Shown here piece by piece: positions 33,736-42,738 of a DNA stretch of 64,000 nt. Under the pieces are notes generated by a model, which was not told the origin of the DNA, made no database searches, and saw nothing but the letters and a program-made list of their open reading frames with translations. The first letter of the stretch is position 1, and each line of letters starts with the position of its first letter. The position numbers and the translations under genes are program-made. The DNA is taken from assembly GCA_903876665.1 (NCBI GenBank), contig CAIRAY010000122.1:1-64000 (forward strand). The letters are read 5' to 3'. Source of the DNA: an uncultured Fibrobacterota bacterium (GTDB lineage: Bacteria; Fibrobacterota; Fibrobacteria; Fibrobacterales; Fibrobacteraceae).

Positions 33736-35601
33736 GTGATCCAACTTCAGAATCTCACCAAATCCTTTGGACTGCAAGAGCTGTTCCATAATGTCACGTT
33801 TCAGGTCGGTCCAGGCGAACGCATCGGAATCGCCGGGCGCAATGGAAGTGGCAAGTCCACCTTGTTTCACCTTCTGATTGGTGAAGACTACCCGGATTCC
33901 GGTAGCATCAACATCCCCAAGGGCTACACCCTCGGTCATTTGAAGCAGCACATCTCCTTTCAATTGCCTACAGTCCTTGAGGAGGCTGTGTCTTCGCTAA
34001 AACCCCACGAAGATGGATTCACCGAAGACCACCGGGCCGAATCGATTTTGTTTGGCCTGGGGTTCACCCGGGACGACCTGGGGCGCAGCCCACAAATGCT
34101 TTCGGGCGGTTTTCAGATTCGCCTGAACCTGGCCAAGGTTCTGCTTTCCGAGCCCAGCATGCTTTTGCTCGATGAGCCCACGAATTACCTGGACATCATT
34201 TCGGTGCGGTGGATCGAGCGTTTTCTCCGCAACTGGCCGGGCGAGCTCATGATCATCACCCATGACCGGAACTTCATGAACCGGGTTTGCACCCACACGG
34301 TCGCCATCCATCGTTGCCAAATGCGAAAAATTCAAGGGTCGGTGGAAAAGCTGATGGAGACGATTATCGCGGACGAAGAAGTCCAGCTGCGCACGGCTGA
34401 AAACGAAGCCAAAAAGCGCGAACAGCTGGAGAAATTCATTACCCGCTTCCGCGCCCAGGCCAGCCGGGCTTCGGCCGTCCAATCCAAAGTCAAGGCGCTT
34501 CTGCGCCAAGGCGCACCCCAAGGTGCCCTCGCCACCATCAAGGATTTGGATTTTGTTTTTACCTCTTCGCCCTTCCCCGGCAAAAGAGCTCTCCAGGTCC
34601 AGGAGCTCTCCTTCCGCTGGAACGAAAACACCCCGTGGCTCCTTCAAGACCTGTCCTTTGAAATTTTCAAAGGGGACCGCATCGCCGTAATCGGACCCAA
34701 CGGACGAGGCAAGACCACACTGTTAAACCTGCTCGCGCGCGAATTCACTCCCCACTCAGGGTCGGTTCTTTACAACCCCAACATCCAACTCGGATATTTC
34801 GGACAAACAAACATTCAACGCCTCGATATGGAAAAATCCGTGGAGGACGAAATCCAATCCGGCATCAAGGATGCTGCCCGGGGCAGAGCCAGGTCTTTGG
34901 CCGGACTCATGATGTTCGAGGGCGATGCTGCGCTAAAAAAAGTCAAGGTTTTATCGGGTGGGGAACGGAGCCGAGTGCTCCTGGCCAAAATCCTCGGCCA
35001 GCCCTGCAATTTATTGCTCCTGGACGAACCCACCAACCATCTGGATATGGAATCCGTGGATTCCCTGGTCGAAGCGATTGGCGATTTCGACGGCTCCGTG
35101 GTTTTTGTTACCCATGACGAAGGCTTGCTCCACGCCTTGGCAACCCGGCTGATTGTTTTCGATGGGGGCAGGGTTTTTCTTTTTGAGGGTGGGTACGCAG
35201 AATTTTTGGAGCGCGTCGGCTGGGTCGAAGAGGAAGCTGATGCTCCCTCGGTTCATGTTACCGGCAAATCCACCGCAGAAATTCCTCAGACTCCTGGCAA
35301 TGATCGCTCCAAGGAAGGCCGGCGGGCCCGGGCCGAATTCATTGCCGAACGGGCGCGAACATTGAAGCCCATCGAGCAGAGAATCTCCCAATCCGAGCGC
35401 ACCATCGAAGAGGGTGAAGTTTGTGTGCAAGAGATTGAAACCCAACTGGTGGAGGCCTCCGAGGCCAATGACGCCAACCGGATCACCTCCCTTGCCAAGA
35501 AACTCGAAGCCACCCGCACACAAATGGAAGCGGCCTACCTCGCCTGGGAAGTGGCTCAAAATGACTTGGAAGAGGCCAAATCCGTCTTTCCAATGGAATA
35601 G
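33736..35601 (+). CDS. ABC-F family ATPase (ribosome-associated)
   Basis: A 621-residue protein with two ABC domains and no membrane part. Walker A motifs are GRNGSGKST and GPNGRGKTT, signatures LSGGFQIRLNLAKVLL and LSGGERSRVLLAKIL, Walker B motifs LLLDEPTNYLD and LLLDEPTNHLD. A linker with many charged residues separates them and a coiled-coil C-terminal extension follows, as in the Uup/YheS group. ABC-F proteins act on ribosomes to rescue stalls or modulate translation. The GTG start at 33736 has no Shine-Dalgarno sequence but TAGATT six bases upstream. Subfamily uncertain. Confidence 0.92.
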   Translation: MIQLQNLTKSFGLQELFHNVTFQVGPGERIGIAGRNGSGKSTLFHLLIGEDYPDSGSINIPKGYTLGHLKQHISFQLPTVLEEAVSSLKPHEDGFTEDHRAESILFGLGFTRDDLGRSPQMLSGGFQIRLNLAKVLLSEPSMLLLDEPTNYLDIISVRWIERFLRNWPGELMIITHDRNFMNRVCTHTVAIHRCQMRKIQGSVEKLMETIIADEEVQLRTAENEAKKREQLEKFITRFRAQASRASAVQSKVKALLRQGAPQGALATIKDLDFVFTSSPFPGKRALQVQELSFRWNENTPWLLQDLSFEIFKGDRIAVIGPNGRGKTTLLNLLAREFTPHSGSVLYNPNIQLGYFGQTNIQRLDMEKSVEDEIQSGIKDAARGRARSLAGLMMFEGDAALKKVKVLSGGERSRVLLAKILGQPCNLLLLDEPTNHLDMESVDSLVEAIGDFDGSVVFVTHDEGLLHALATRLIVFDGGRVFLFEGGYAEFLERVGWVEEEADAPSVHVTGKSTAEIPQTPGNDRSKEGRRARAEFIAERARTLKPIEQRISQSERTIEEGEVCVQEIETQLVEASEANDANRITSLAKKLEATRTQMEAAYLAWEVAQNDLEEAKSVFPME

Positions 35602-35780
35602 TCCAGATCGGACGGAAAACCGTACCTCTTTTCATTTAATCATGTTTTGTGATTATTCTATTTTTTAAGTAGAAATAGAGGAATTTCTCTGTTTCCGTAC
35701 CCACTTCTTGCATTTCAGCTCAATTTGATTGAGTCGCACCAGGAGGCTTCGAGTATACATTTCATTCAGGAATCGAATCT

Positions 35781-36899
35781 ATGGAACTAACGACAACATC
35801 CCTGCTTGAAATATTGCCTCAAGCGGCCATCACCGTTTCAGGAGATGGCCGTATTGTCAATTGCAACCAGCAGGCCTTGGATTTGCTGGGCTCGCCAGGA
35901 TTCGAATTCATCCGTACCATCAATGTCCTGAGGTTTCCCGCCCTGGTAAAATCGGGCCTTTCCGAAATGGTCCGCCTGGCGCTACACGAAAAGAAATCGG
36001 TCCAGGCAGAGAAAACCTTCCAGAGCAGCTGGGGCAAAGAGCTTATCCTCAAATTCACTTGTACGCCCATTCCGGGAATCGAATCCCCCGAGGATGAATG
36101 CCTGTTCATTTTTTTACAGGATTTGACGGAAGAACGCAACCTAACCATGGAACTGACTGCGGCCAACAAGTCCAAAACCCAATTTCTCGCTAACATGAGT
36201 CATGAAGTCCGGACGCCCCTCAATGGTGTTATCGGGTTTTTGTCTCTCCTGGAGCGCCATGTTCAGGATTCGGAGGCCCGCGAATTCGTCGATGCGGCAA
36301 AGTCCTCGGCAAAATCCTTGCTCCGTCTGATCAATGAAGTCCTTGATGTTGCCAAGATCGAAGCAGGCACCTTGGTTGTGGATAAAAAACCGTTCCATGT
36401 CCGCCCCTTGGTGGATTCCGTTCTGGAACAGGTCAAGCCCCTGCTGAACGAGCACCCCATTAGCCTCAACGTCCATGTGCCAAACGACCTGCGCCAATTG
36501 CAGGGAGATTCCATCCGTTACACACAAGTGCTCATGAATCTTGTTTCCAATGCCATCAAATTTAGCTTGCAAGGGTCCGTGACCATTAAAGCATCGATCA
36601 TCGGTGCGAGAGGGCAGGAATCTCTGCTCACTGAAGTTCTGGATACGGGTGTCGGCATTGCCCTGGAACACCAACAGGCCATTTTCCAACCTTTCGTCCA
36701 AATGGATGGAAGCCATACCCGGCGCCGTGATGGCGCAGGCCTCGGACTCTCCATTAGCAAGTCGCTGATCCAATTGATGCAAGGTCAAATGGGGCTCGAG
36801 AGCAAACAAAATGAAGGTTCTCGTTTCTGGTTCACCGTTCCGGTAAACCCAGTTTTGCGCGAAGGCGACAGCGCCCTTTCCCGCGTCTACCGAGCCTAA
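35781..36899 (+). CDS. Cytoplasmic PAS histidine kinase
   Basis: A 372-residue kinase: PAS domain (about 5-120), DHp with phospho-acceptor His141 (ANMSHEVRTPLNG), and a HATPase domain with N box (LMNLVSNAIKF), DTGVGI and GAGLGLSI. There is no transmembrane segment, so it senses an internal signal through PAS. No response regulator adjoins, so it is an orphan kinase. AGGAA precedes the ATG at about eight bases. Confidence 0.92.
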   Translation: MELTTTSLLEILPQAAITVSGDGRIVNCNQQALDLLGSPGFEFIRTINVLRFPALVKSGLSEMVRLALHEKKSVQAEKTFQSSWGKELILKFTCTPIPGIESPEDECLFIFLQDLTEERNLTMELTAANKSKTQFLANMSHEVRTPLNGVIGFLSLLERHVQDSEAREFVDAAKSSAKSLLRLINEVLDVAKIEAGTLVVDKKPFHVRPLVDSVLEQVKPLLNEHPISLNVHVPNDLRQLQGDSIRYTQVLMNLVSNAIKFSLQGSVTIKASIIGARGQESLLTEVLDTGVGIALEHQQAIFQPFVQMDGSHTRRRDGAGLGLSISKSLIQLMQGQMGLESKQNEGSRFWFTVPVNPVLREGDSALSRVYRA

Positions 36900-37088
36900 G
36901 GGGCTCCTAATTCCGAGGACGGCAACGAAGGTGGGCGGAAAAAGATCCGGCGAGAATGTATCGGTTATTTCTTTACACTGCCTAAGAGTAATCCAACTAA
37001 ACTTCAATGCAATCCCTTATAAAACGGGATTTCCGAGCTGCATTGCGCCTAGGGCGTCCATTTCAGGATACATAGCTAGTTTTGGGAC

Positions 37089-38135
37089 ATGACAAAGGCC
37101 AGAACTCCTGTTTTTGATTCCATCCGCGGAATGCTTTTGATCCTGATGACCCTGGATCATCTAGGCGGGCCTATTGCGGGCGTGCTGTATGGGAGGCTCG
37201 GATTCTTCAGTGCGGCCGAAGGATTTTTTTTCCTTTCGGGATTTATCGCCACCCGGGTTGCCCTGAATAAACCCGATCCCGCTAGGTGGTTCCGAGCTAG
37301 AGCATTCACCATTTGGTCTTGGCATATTTTATCGGTCCTTGCGGTTTCCTTCCTGGTTTTGGTTTTTCATGCGCAGGGCTTCGCGCCCATGCCCGGCCTG
37401 GAGCGACTCTCCGAACAGCCCCTCCCGATTCTCGCGGGTGCGGTTGCCATGATTCATTTACCGGACTATCTGGATGTCCTTCCTCTTTATGTCCTCCTGA
37501 TGTTTTTTGGAAATCTGGTGCTGCTTGCCTGCCTAAAACTCCATGCCAGCAAAGCCAGGTGGCTGATCCTGGGAGGAAGCATTGCCCTTTGGGGCCTAGG
37601 GACGGCAGGACTCTGGAGCCATGTTCGCAGTACCCTTCCCTCCTGGATGCACCCAGGAACCTTTGACCCCCTCTGCTGGCAATTGGTTTTCACCGCCGGC
37701 GCGCTCCTCGCCTCATTTCTGCACGACAAGCACCAGCAAGGCGAAGCCAGTCCCTCCATTTCCCGGAGAACATTCCTCCTCGCCACGGTGGCTTCCCTGG
37801 TTTTCCTGGCCTGGAAGAATTCCTGGCTACCTTTGCCCATTTTTGGAGATGACGGCCTGCTGGCCTCCCGCTCTCACCTCGGAATTCTTCGCATCATTTC
37901 TTTTTCGGCCATTGCGGTGGTGGCGACGTATTTGCTGACACACCATCCGGCCTGGCTAACCTTCCGTTTTTCCACCCTGCTTGGACGGCACTCCCTCCAA
38001 GTTTTCACCTGGCACATTCCCTTGGTTTATTTGTGGTTGTCCCGGCCCTGGCATGGCCCAACATTTCTCGTCATCGCAGTCCCTCTCGCCATTGTCGCGA
38101 GCCTGTCCATTCCTGCTCTGATTCGGGAACACTAA
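37089..38135 (+). CDS. opgC: OpgC-like membrane acyltransferase-superfamily protein
   Basis: A 348-residue integral membrane protein with about ten hydrophobic segments. Motifs match OpgC/MdoC: FDSIRGMLLILMTLDHL, FFFLSGFIATRV, DVLPLYVLLMFF and FDPLCWQLVFTAGALL. OpgC succinylates osmoregulated periplasmic glucans. No opgGH genes are nearby, so the acceptor here may be another envelope glycan. TAGTTT lies six bases before ATG 37089 with no Shine-Dalgarno sequence. Confidence 0.75.
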   Translation: MTKARTPVFDSIRGMLLILMTLDHLGGPIAGVLYGRLGFFSAAEGFFFLSGFIATRVALNKPDPARWFRARAFTIWSWHILSVLAVSFLVLVFHAQGFAPMPGLERLSEQPLPILAGAVAMIHLPDYLDVLPLYVLLMFFGNLVLLACLKLHASKARWLILGGSIALWGLGTAGLWSHVRSTLPSWMHPGTFDPLCWQLVFTAGALLASFLHDKHQQGEASPSISRRTFLLATVASLVFLAWKNSWLPLPIFGDDGLLASRSHLGILRIISFSAIAVVATYLLTHHPAWLTFRFSTLLGRHSLQVFTWHIPLVYLWLSRPWHGPTFLVIAVPLAIVASLSIPALIREH

Positions 38136-38195
38136 AAGAACACTTTTTCCTTCCCAAACAAGCCGGGCCGCCAGCCCAAAGGATAGATTCAAGGA

Positions 38196-40115
38196 ATGAA
38201 TATCAAACACATCCTTTTTTCTTGTCTGATGCTCGTCGCAATGGCTTCTGCGGCCTTCGACCCCTGCAAATTCAATTTCGGCCGTGGCTGGAAAAACAAC
38301 GCCAATTTGACGGGAATGGACTACGTCACCATTTATGGTGGCGACAACGGTGCCTGGAACAACTATTGGCACGGTTCCATGGTGACTGCTGCCCGCGATG
38401 CCGGGGCAACACCGGTTTTCTACGGATACCTGACGGCGTTCATGGCCCGCGCCAATGCCGGCCTTGCCGACTGTGATGTGGGTGAACCCAGCCTTTGCTC
38501 CGGTGGCGCCAACTACATTCGCCAAAATCGGACTGCGATCATCAACCTCTACAAGACGTACGCCCAGAATACCGCAGCCATCATTGGCGCAACTGGCGCG
38601 TCCATTTGGCTGATCGAACCGGATTTGTACCAGTATTCCGTTTCTGGCGACAACCAAAGGGTCAACAACATGCACAAAACCGGGCAAGCGGGCGGTGGCA
38701 TCCCCGATGCAGATATTGCCCTTTATTTTAAAGACATCGCCACGGCCATCCGCACCTACCTTCCCTCGGCAAAAGTCGCCATTGACCTCTCCCCCTGGAT
38801 GACAAACCCCACCACCTGGTATGCGAATTTTGACAAGTCGATCATCGATTACGCGTTTACCTCTGGCGGAAGAACCGAGGCGGGCAACACCAAAATTCGT
38901 TCTGCAGATGCCATGACTTGGGCAAGTGCGCACTCCATAACCGGAAAGTTCATCATCGCCGACGCAGGCTATGGGACCGGTGGCGGGGGAACAGGCCACG
39001 ACGCCAATTGGGACGTCGAAGCCAATATCAAAGCCCGCATTACGGACGGCGTCCTGGGCATCACCCAGTTCAACGCCCGCGATGACTGGAATTCTGCAAT
39101 TCTGACCGCGCTTCGTCCAAAGCTTCCTTCCGGGGGCACATGTCAGGTTTCGAGTTCATCCACTCTAGCCTCCAGCTCTTCGGCCATCATCCCATCCAGC
39201 TCCTCCTCCAGACCGTCGAGCTCTTCCGCGATCGCCCCATCCAGCTCCTCAGCCATCATCCCGTCAAGCTCTTCAGCTCAGCCCTCCAGCTCTTCGGCCA
39301 TCATCCCATCCAGCTCCTCCTCCAGACCGTCGAGTTCTTCCGCGATCGTCCCATCCAGTTCCTCGGCCATCATCCCATCCAGCTCCTCTTCCCGGCCGTC
39401 GAGTTCTTCCGCGGTCAACCCCTCAAGCAACTTTGTGCGTAATGGGGGTTTTTCCCAGGGTACAACGGGGTGGGCGCTTGTTCCAAGCGGTTCCGCAGGC
39501 GCCTCGGGCACCACAGCGGTAAACGCAGGCGTGTTTAATCTGGTGGTGAATTGGGGCGGTGGCGCACAAGAGGAATTGACCCTGGCCCAGACCGGCATCA
39601 CCCTCCCCGCAGGAGAATACGTGCTATCCTTTACCGCCTGGGCCGAACTTGGAGCATCCCGTCCGCTCGGGTACCGCGTCAATCTAGGGACCAGCAATGT
39701 CTGCACCCGAATTGCCACCCTCAGCGAAAACCCAAGCGACTTGCAATGCACCTTCTCCGTTGCCACCCAAACCACAGTTTCCCTAGAGTTTTTAGCGGGA
39801 GGCCCCTACTGGCAAGACGTCCAGATGGACAACGTGAGCATTGTCTCCTCCTCGGGGCAAACACCGGTTCGCCAAAAACTTCAAAAGAATTTCCTTTCCG
39901 AAATTCACATCCAAAGGACCGGGAACCGAATGGAGATTTTCCATACTGCCACATTGAAAATGGAACTGTTGAACACGGCGGGCCGCTCCGTCCAAGTTAT
40001 CCCAAGCCACTTGGGATCTACCTCCCTGGATCTTGGACCCCTGCCACGTGGCATCTATTTGCTTCGATTCAGTGGCAAAGGACAATCCCGGGCGATTCCC
40101 GTCCTCCGGAAATAA
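38196..40115 (+). CDS. Secreted carbohydrate-active protein: unassigned catalytic-like domain, Ser linker, CBM4/9-like module, sorting-like tail
   Basis: A 639-residue protein. A signal peptide (cleavage near ASAA) precedes a ~300-residue domain with conserved-looking acidic motifs (WLIEPDLYQY, KVAIDLSPWM, KFIIADAGYGTGG) that look like strands of a TIM-barrel hydrolase; I cannot name the family. A Ser/Pro linker of about 90 residues (roughly 318-408) follows, then a CBM4/9-type beta-sandwich (NGGFSQGTTGW ... WQDVQMDNVSIV). The last 80 residues resemble a T9SS-type A sorting domain (LNTAGRSVQVI, LPRGIYLLRF). The architecture is that of Fibrobacter plant-cell-wall enzymes. TAGATT ends six bases before ATG 38196. 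A strong terminator follows the gene. Confidence 0.75.
   Translation: MNIKHILFSCLMLVAMASAAFDPCKFNFGRGWKNNANLTGMDYVTIYGGDNGAWNNYWHGSMVTAARDAGATPVFYGYLTAFMARANAGLADCDVGEPSLCSGGANYIRQNRTAIINLYKTYAQNTAAIIGATGASIWLIEPDLYQYSVSGDNQRVNNMHKTGQAGGGIPDADIALYFKDIATAIRTYLPSAKVAIDLSPWMTNPTTWYANFDKSIIDYAFTSGGRTEAGNTKIRSADAMTWASAHSITGKFIIADAGYGTGGGGTGHDANWDVEANIKARITDGVLGITQFNARDDWNSAILTALRPKLPSGGTCQVSSSSTLASSSSAIIPSSSSSRPSSSSAIAPSSSSAIIPSSSSAQPSSSSAIIPSSSSSRPSSSSAIVPSSSSAIIPSSSSSRPSSSSAVNPSSNFVRNGGFSQGTTGWALVPSGSAGASGTTAVNAGVFNLVVNWGGGAQEELTLAQTGITLPAGEYVLSFTAWAELGASRPLGYRVNLGTSNVCTRIATLSENPSDLQCTFSVATQTTVSLEFLAGGPYWQDVQMDNVSIVSSSGQTPVRQKLQKNFLSEIHIQRTGNRMEIFHTATLKMELLNTAGRSVQVIPSHLGSTSLDLGPLPRGIYLLRFSGKGQSRAIPVLRK
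39169..39425 (+). repeat. Ser/Pro linker repeats with a 114-bp duplicated block
   Basis: Short units encoding PSSSSA(I/V)-type peptides repeat here. A longer block starting at 39169 recurs at 39283 with very few differences over more than 70 bases, indicating a recent 38-codon duplication. The repeat is in frame and within the gene. Confidence 0.75.
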
Positions 40116-40136
40116 CCCATCCCAACTCCTGCCCTC

Positions 40137-40174
40137 AAACCGCCTTGGCACCTGCCAGGGCGGTTTTTCTTTTC
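40137..40174 (+). terminator. Rho-independent terminator after the secreted CAZyme-like gene
   Basis: AAACCGCC pairs with GGCGGTTT around an inner TGGCA/TGCCA stem, followed by TTTCTTTT. Confidence 0.85.
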
Positions 40175-40214
40175 TCGGCATTGACGACGGAAGAAATAAT
40201 TCATAGATTTTGAT

Positions 40215-40229
40215 TGAGACTTAGTCTCA
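40215..40229. promoter_or_regulatory. Fur-type operator upstream of feoAB
   Basis: TGAGACT-T-AGTCTCA is a perfect 7-1-7 inverted repeat of the Fur-box form (compare TGATAAT-N-ATTATCA). It ends three bases before ATG 40233 and overlaps the likely -10 element TAGTCT, so bound regulator would block iron uptake when iron is plentiful. Confidence 0.65.
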
Positions 40230-40232
40230 TTC

Positions 40233-40511
40233 ATGGAATACCTGATGCAAATGCCCGACCGCACACCAATCATTCCCCATGTCCACCTCGGTGAGCTCAC
40301 CATTGGGGAACAGGCGACCATTGTCGGCTATGACAAAGAACACCTGCGCTACCTTCACCGGCTTTTGGCCATGGGGCTTACCCGGGGAACAAAAATTCTG
40401 CTGGTGCGCAAGGCCCCCATGGGGGATCCTTTGGATATTTCCCTTCGCGGGTACAACATTTCGTTGCGCAGGGATGAAGCTTCAGTTCTTCGCTTGGAGC
40501 GCACCCCATGA
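40233..40511 (+). CDS. feoA: Ferrous iron transport protein A
   Basis: A 92-residue FeoA with the SH3-like fold: LGELTIGEQATIVGY, LLAMGLTRGTKILLV, DPLDISLRGYNISLRRDEA. FeoA is a small cytoplasmic partner required for FeoB function. ATG 40233 would give a leaderless transcript (TAGTCT five bases upstream). In-frame ATGs at 40245 and 40251 are alternatives, the former with GGAA six bases before it. It overlaps feoB by four bases. Confidence 0.92.
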   Translation: MEYLMQMPDRTPIIPHVHLGELTIGEQATIVGYDKEHLRYLHRLLAMGLTRGTKILLVRKAPMGDPLDISLRGYNISLRRDEASVLRLERTP

Positions 40512-42685
40512 ACCCGACCCAAGCCAGCCACTTGACCATTGCGCTCGTGGGCAATCCGAATAGCGGAAAAACCACCCTTTACAACGACCTCACCGGCTCA
40601 AGTCAAATGGTGGGCAATTGGCCCGGAGTGACCGTGGAGCGCAAAGAGGGTTTTTGCGAACTCGGAAAGCAAAGAATACGCGTGGTTGATCTCCCAGGAA
40701 TCTACTCCCTGGTCGCCCATTCCGAAGATGAACGGGTGTCGCGTGATTATTTGCTTTCGGGCGAAGCCAGTCTGGTTATCAACGTGGTAGATTCCACTAA
40801 CCTGGAACGAAACTTGTACTTGACCATCCTTTTGCGGGAGGCTGGAATCCCGGTTGTGGTTGCCCTCAATATGTGGGATCTCGCCTCGAAGCGCGGTATT
40901 GTTTTTGACATTCCAACCTTGGAAGGGAAACTCGGCGCCCCCTGCATCCCCGTTTCGGCCACCCATGCAAAAACCGTGGCAAAATTCAAGGAAAGACTCA
41001 GCCAGATTCTCGTGGAGGCCGCTACGCCCCAGGTTTTTGCGGACACAGAAATCCCGGACTTGATCCACCAGGCATCCGAGGCTCTAGGCGGTGGCTGGAA
41101 GGGACTTGCAGCCCTGGAAAGCATGGAACATCCCCAGGCCAAATACTGGTCGGATCAAATTGAAACGGAACTCGGCGAGGTCCCCCAGGTTTTGCTTGCC
41201 GAAGCGAGGTACCGGTTTATTGGAAAAGTGCTTTCCCAGACTACTCGCACCCCCGGCCATGAGTCCATCCTTTCCAAGCGCCTCGACCAGCTCCTCCTGC
41301 ATCGCATCTGGGGCCTTCCCCTCTTTTTTCTGGCCATGTATCTGGTGTTCTGGACCACCATCCACCTGGGAGGTGCCTTTATCGATTTCTTTGACATTTC
41401 TGTGGGCGCACTTCTCGTGGACGGCACCCGGCAGGCCCTCACCGCAATGGGATTTCCGGACATCGCCATCGTGGTTGTAGCCGATGGAATCGGGGGTGGA
41501 ATCCAAACACTCTCCACCTTTATCCCGATCATTTTTGTCCTTTTTCTCCTTCTTTCCACGCTGGAGGATTCCGGGTACATGTCGCGCGCAGCCTTCCTCA
41601 TGGATCGGTTCATGCGCATCCTGGGCTTGCCGGGCAAGGCATTTGTGCCCCTATTGGTCGGTTTCGGATGTACTGTTCCTGCCATCATGGCGACGCGGAC
41701 CTTGGAGCACAAACGGGACCGGATAATGACCATTTTGATGGCACCCTTCATGAGTTGCGGAGCCAAAATGCCCGTTTACGCGCTGTTCGCCGTTGCTTTT
41801 TTTCCGGGCGGTGGCCAAAATGCAGTTTTCCTGCTGTATATCGCCGGGATCATTGTGGCCATAGGAACCGGACTTCTCCTTAAAAAAAGCCTGCTTCAAG
41901 GCGAGCCCGCGCGTTTTGTGATGGAGCTTCCTCCCTACCATATTCCCCATCCCCAGGGAATTGTCCGCCACGCCTGGTTCCGGCTCAAAGATTTTATTTC
42001 CAAGGCGGGAAAGGTCTTGATTGTGGTCATGGCAATTCTTGGAACATTGAACGCAATCGACAGCGAGGGCAATATTGGTGTGGCTCCTGGGAAGCATTCC
42101 TTGCTTGCCACTGCAGGGCTCGCGGTGGCTCCCGTATTTGCCCCCATGGGCGTAGAAAAGGAAAACTGGCCCGCTTCGGTCGCACTATTCATGGGCGTCT
42201 TTGCCAAGGAAATTGTGGTGGGAACGTTGAATGCACTTTATCTGCAACAGGCAGGCCTGGAGCAAGTTGGCCAAATTGCCACCACCAAACCAAGCCTAGT
42301 TGAATCCATGAAAACGGCGGTTACTACGACGGCTCAAAACCTGAAAGAGTTATTCATTACGACAAGCGCCAATTCCTCAGAGTCGAATCCGGTGCTCGGC
42401 CTTTTGAGGAAAAACTTCAGCAAAGGACCCTTGCAAGCCTTCGCTTTCTTGCTATTTGTACTCCTTTATGTGCCTTGCGTGTCGGCGGTTTCCACTGCCG
42501 CCCGCGAGCTCGGAACCCGCATGACATTCTTTATGGTTCTCTATACCACGGGGCTTGCCTGGACCCTATCCACCCTATTCTACCAGGTGACCCTCGGTCA
42601 TGATCTGGTTTGGATTTCCATTTCTCTGGCGATCATGGGAATTGGCCTTGGCTCCCTTCTGGCCCTAGGAAGGAGCCCAAAATAA
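40508..42685 (+). CDS. feoB: Ferrous iron transporter B
   Basis: A 725-residue FeoB. The N-terminal G domain has G1 GNPNSGKTT, a switch G2 region (NWPGVTVE), G3 DLPG and G4 NMWD; a helical insert follows. The membrane part contains both Gate motifs with conserved Cys (VGFGCTVPAIMATRTL and PFMSCGAKMPVY). It imports Fe2+ across the inner membrane in a GTP-dependent way. The C-terminus lacks an obvious FeoC. The ATGA overlap couples it to feoA, and a terminator follows at its stop codon. Confidence 0.96.
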   Translation: MNPTQASHLTIALVGNPNSGKTTLYNDLTGSSQMVGNWPGVTVERKEGFCELGKQRIRVVDLPGIYSLVAHSEDERVSRDYLLSGEASLVINVVDSTNLERNLYLTILLREAGIPVVVALNMWDLASKRGIVFDIPTLEGKLGAPCIPVSATHAKTVAKFKERLSQILVEAATPQVFADTEIPDLIHQASEALGGGWKGLAALESMEHPQAKYWSDQIETELGEVPQVLLAEARYRFIGKVLSQTTRTPGHESILSKRLDQLLLHRIWGLPLFFLAMYLVFWTTIHLGGAFIDFFDISVGALLVDGTRQALTAMGFPDIAIVVVADGIGGGIQTLSTFIPIIFVLFLLLSTLEDSGYMSRAAFLMDRFMRILGLPGKAFVPLLVGFGCTVPAIMATRTLEHKRDRIMTILMAPFMSCGAKMPVYALFAVAFFPGGGQNAVFLLYIAGIIVAIGTGLLLKKSLLQGEPARFVMELPPYHIPHPQGIVRHAWFRLKDFISKAGKVLIVVMAILGTLNAIDSEGNIGVAPGKHSLLATAGLAVAPVFAPMGVEKENWPASVALFMGVFAKEIVVGTLNALYLQQAGLEQVGQIATTKPSLVESMKTAVTTTAQNLKELFITTSANSSESNPVLGLLRKNFSKGPLQAFAFLLFVLLYVPCVSAVSTAARELGTRMTFFMVLYTTGLAWTLSTLFYQVTLGHDLVWISISLAIMGIGLGSLLALGRSPK

Positions 42686-42713
42686 AAAGCGTCCGGAATT
42701 CCCGAACGCTTTT
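42685..42713. terminator. Terminator between feoB and the convergent porin gene
   Basis: AAAAGCGT (42685-42692) pairs with ACGCTTTT (42706-42713), with an inner CCGGAA/TTCCCG stem. The A and T tracts on both sides allow bidirectional use. Confidence 0.75.
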
Positions 42714-42738
42714 GAATGGGTTCAAACCCGTGGCGTGA

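Noticed and set aside
37956-38999. 347-codon antisense frame across the opgC and CAZyme-like genes
   Set aside because: It spans two unrelated sense genes and their gap and shows no motif.
39169-39425. Regular short repeats that could be mistaken for a CRISPR array
   Set aside because: They are in-frame Ser/Pro linker codons with no constant-length unique spacers and no cas genes nearby.
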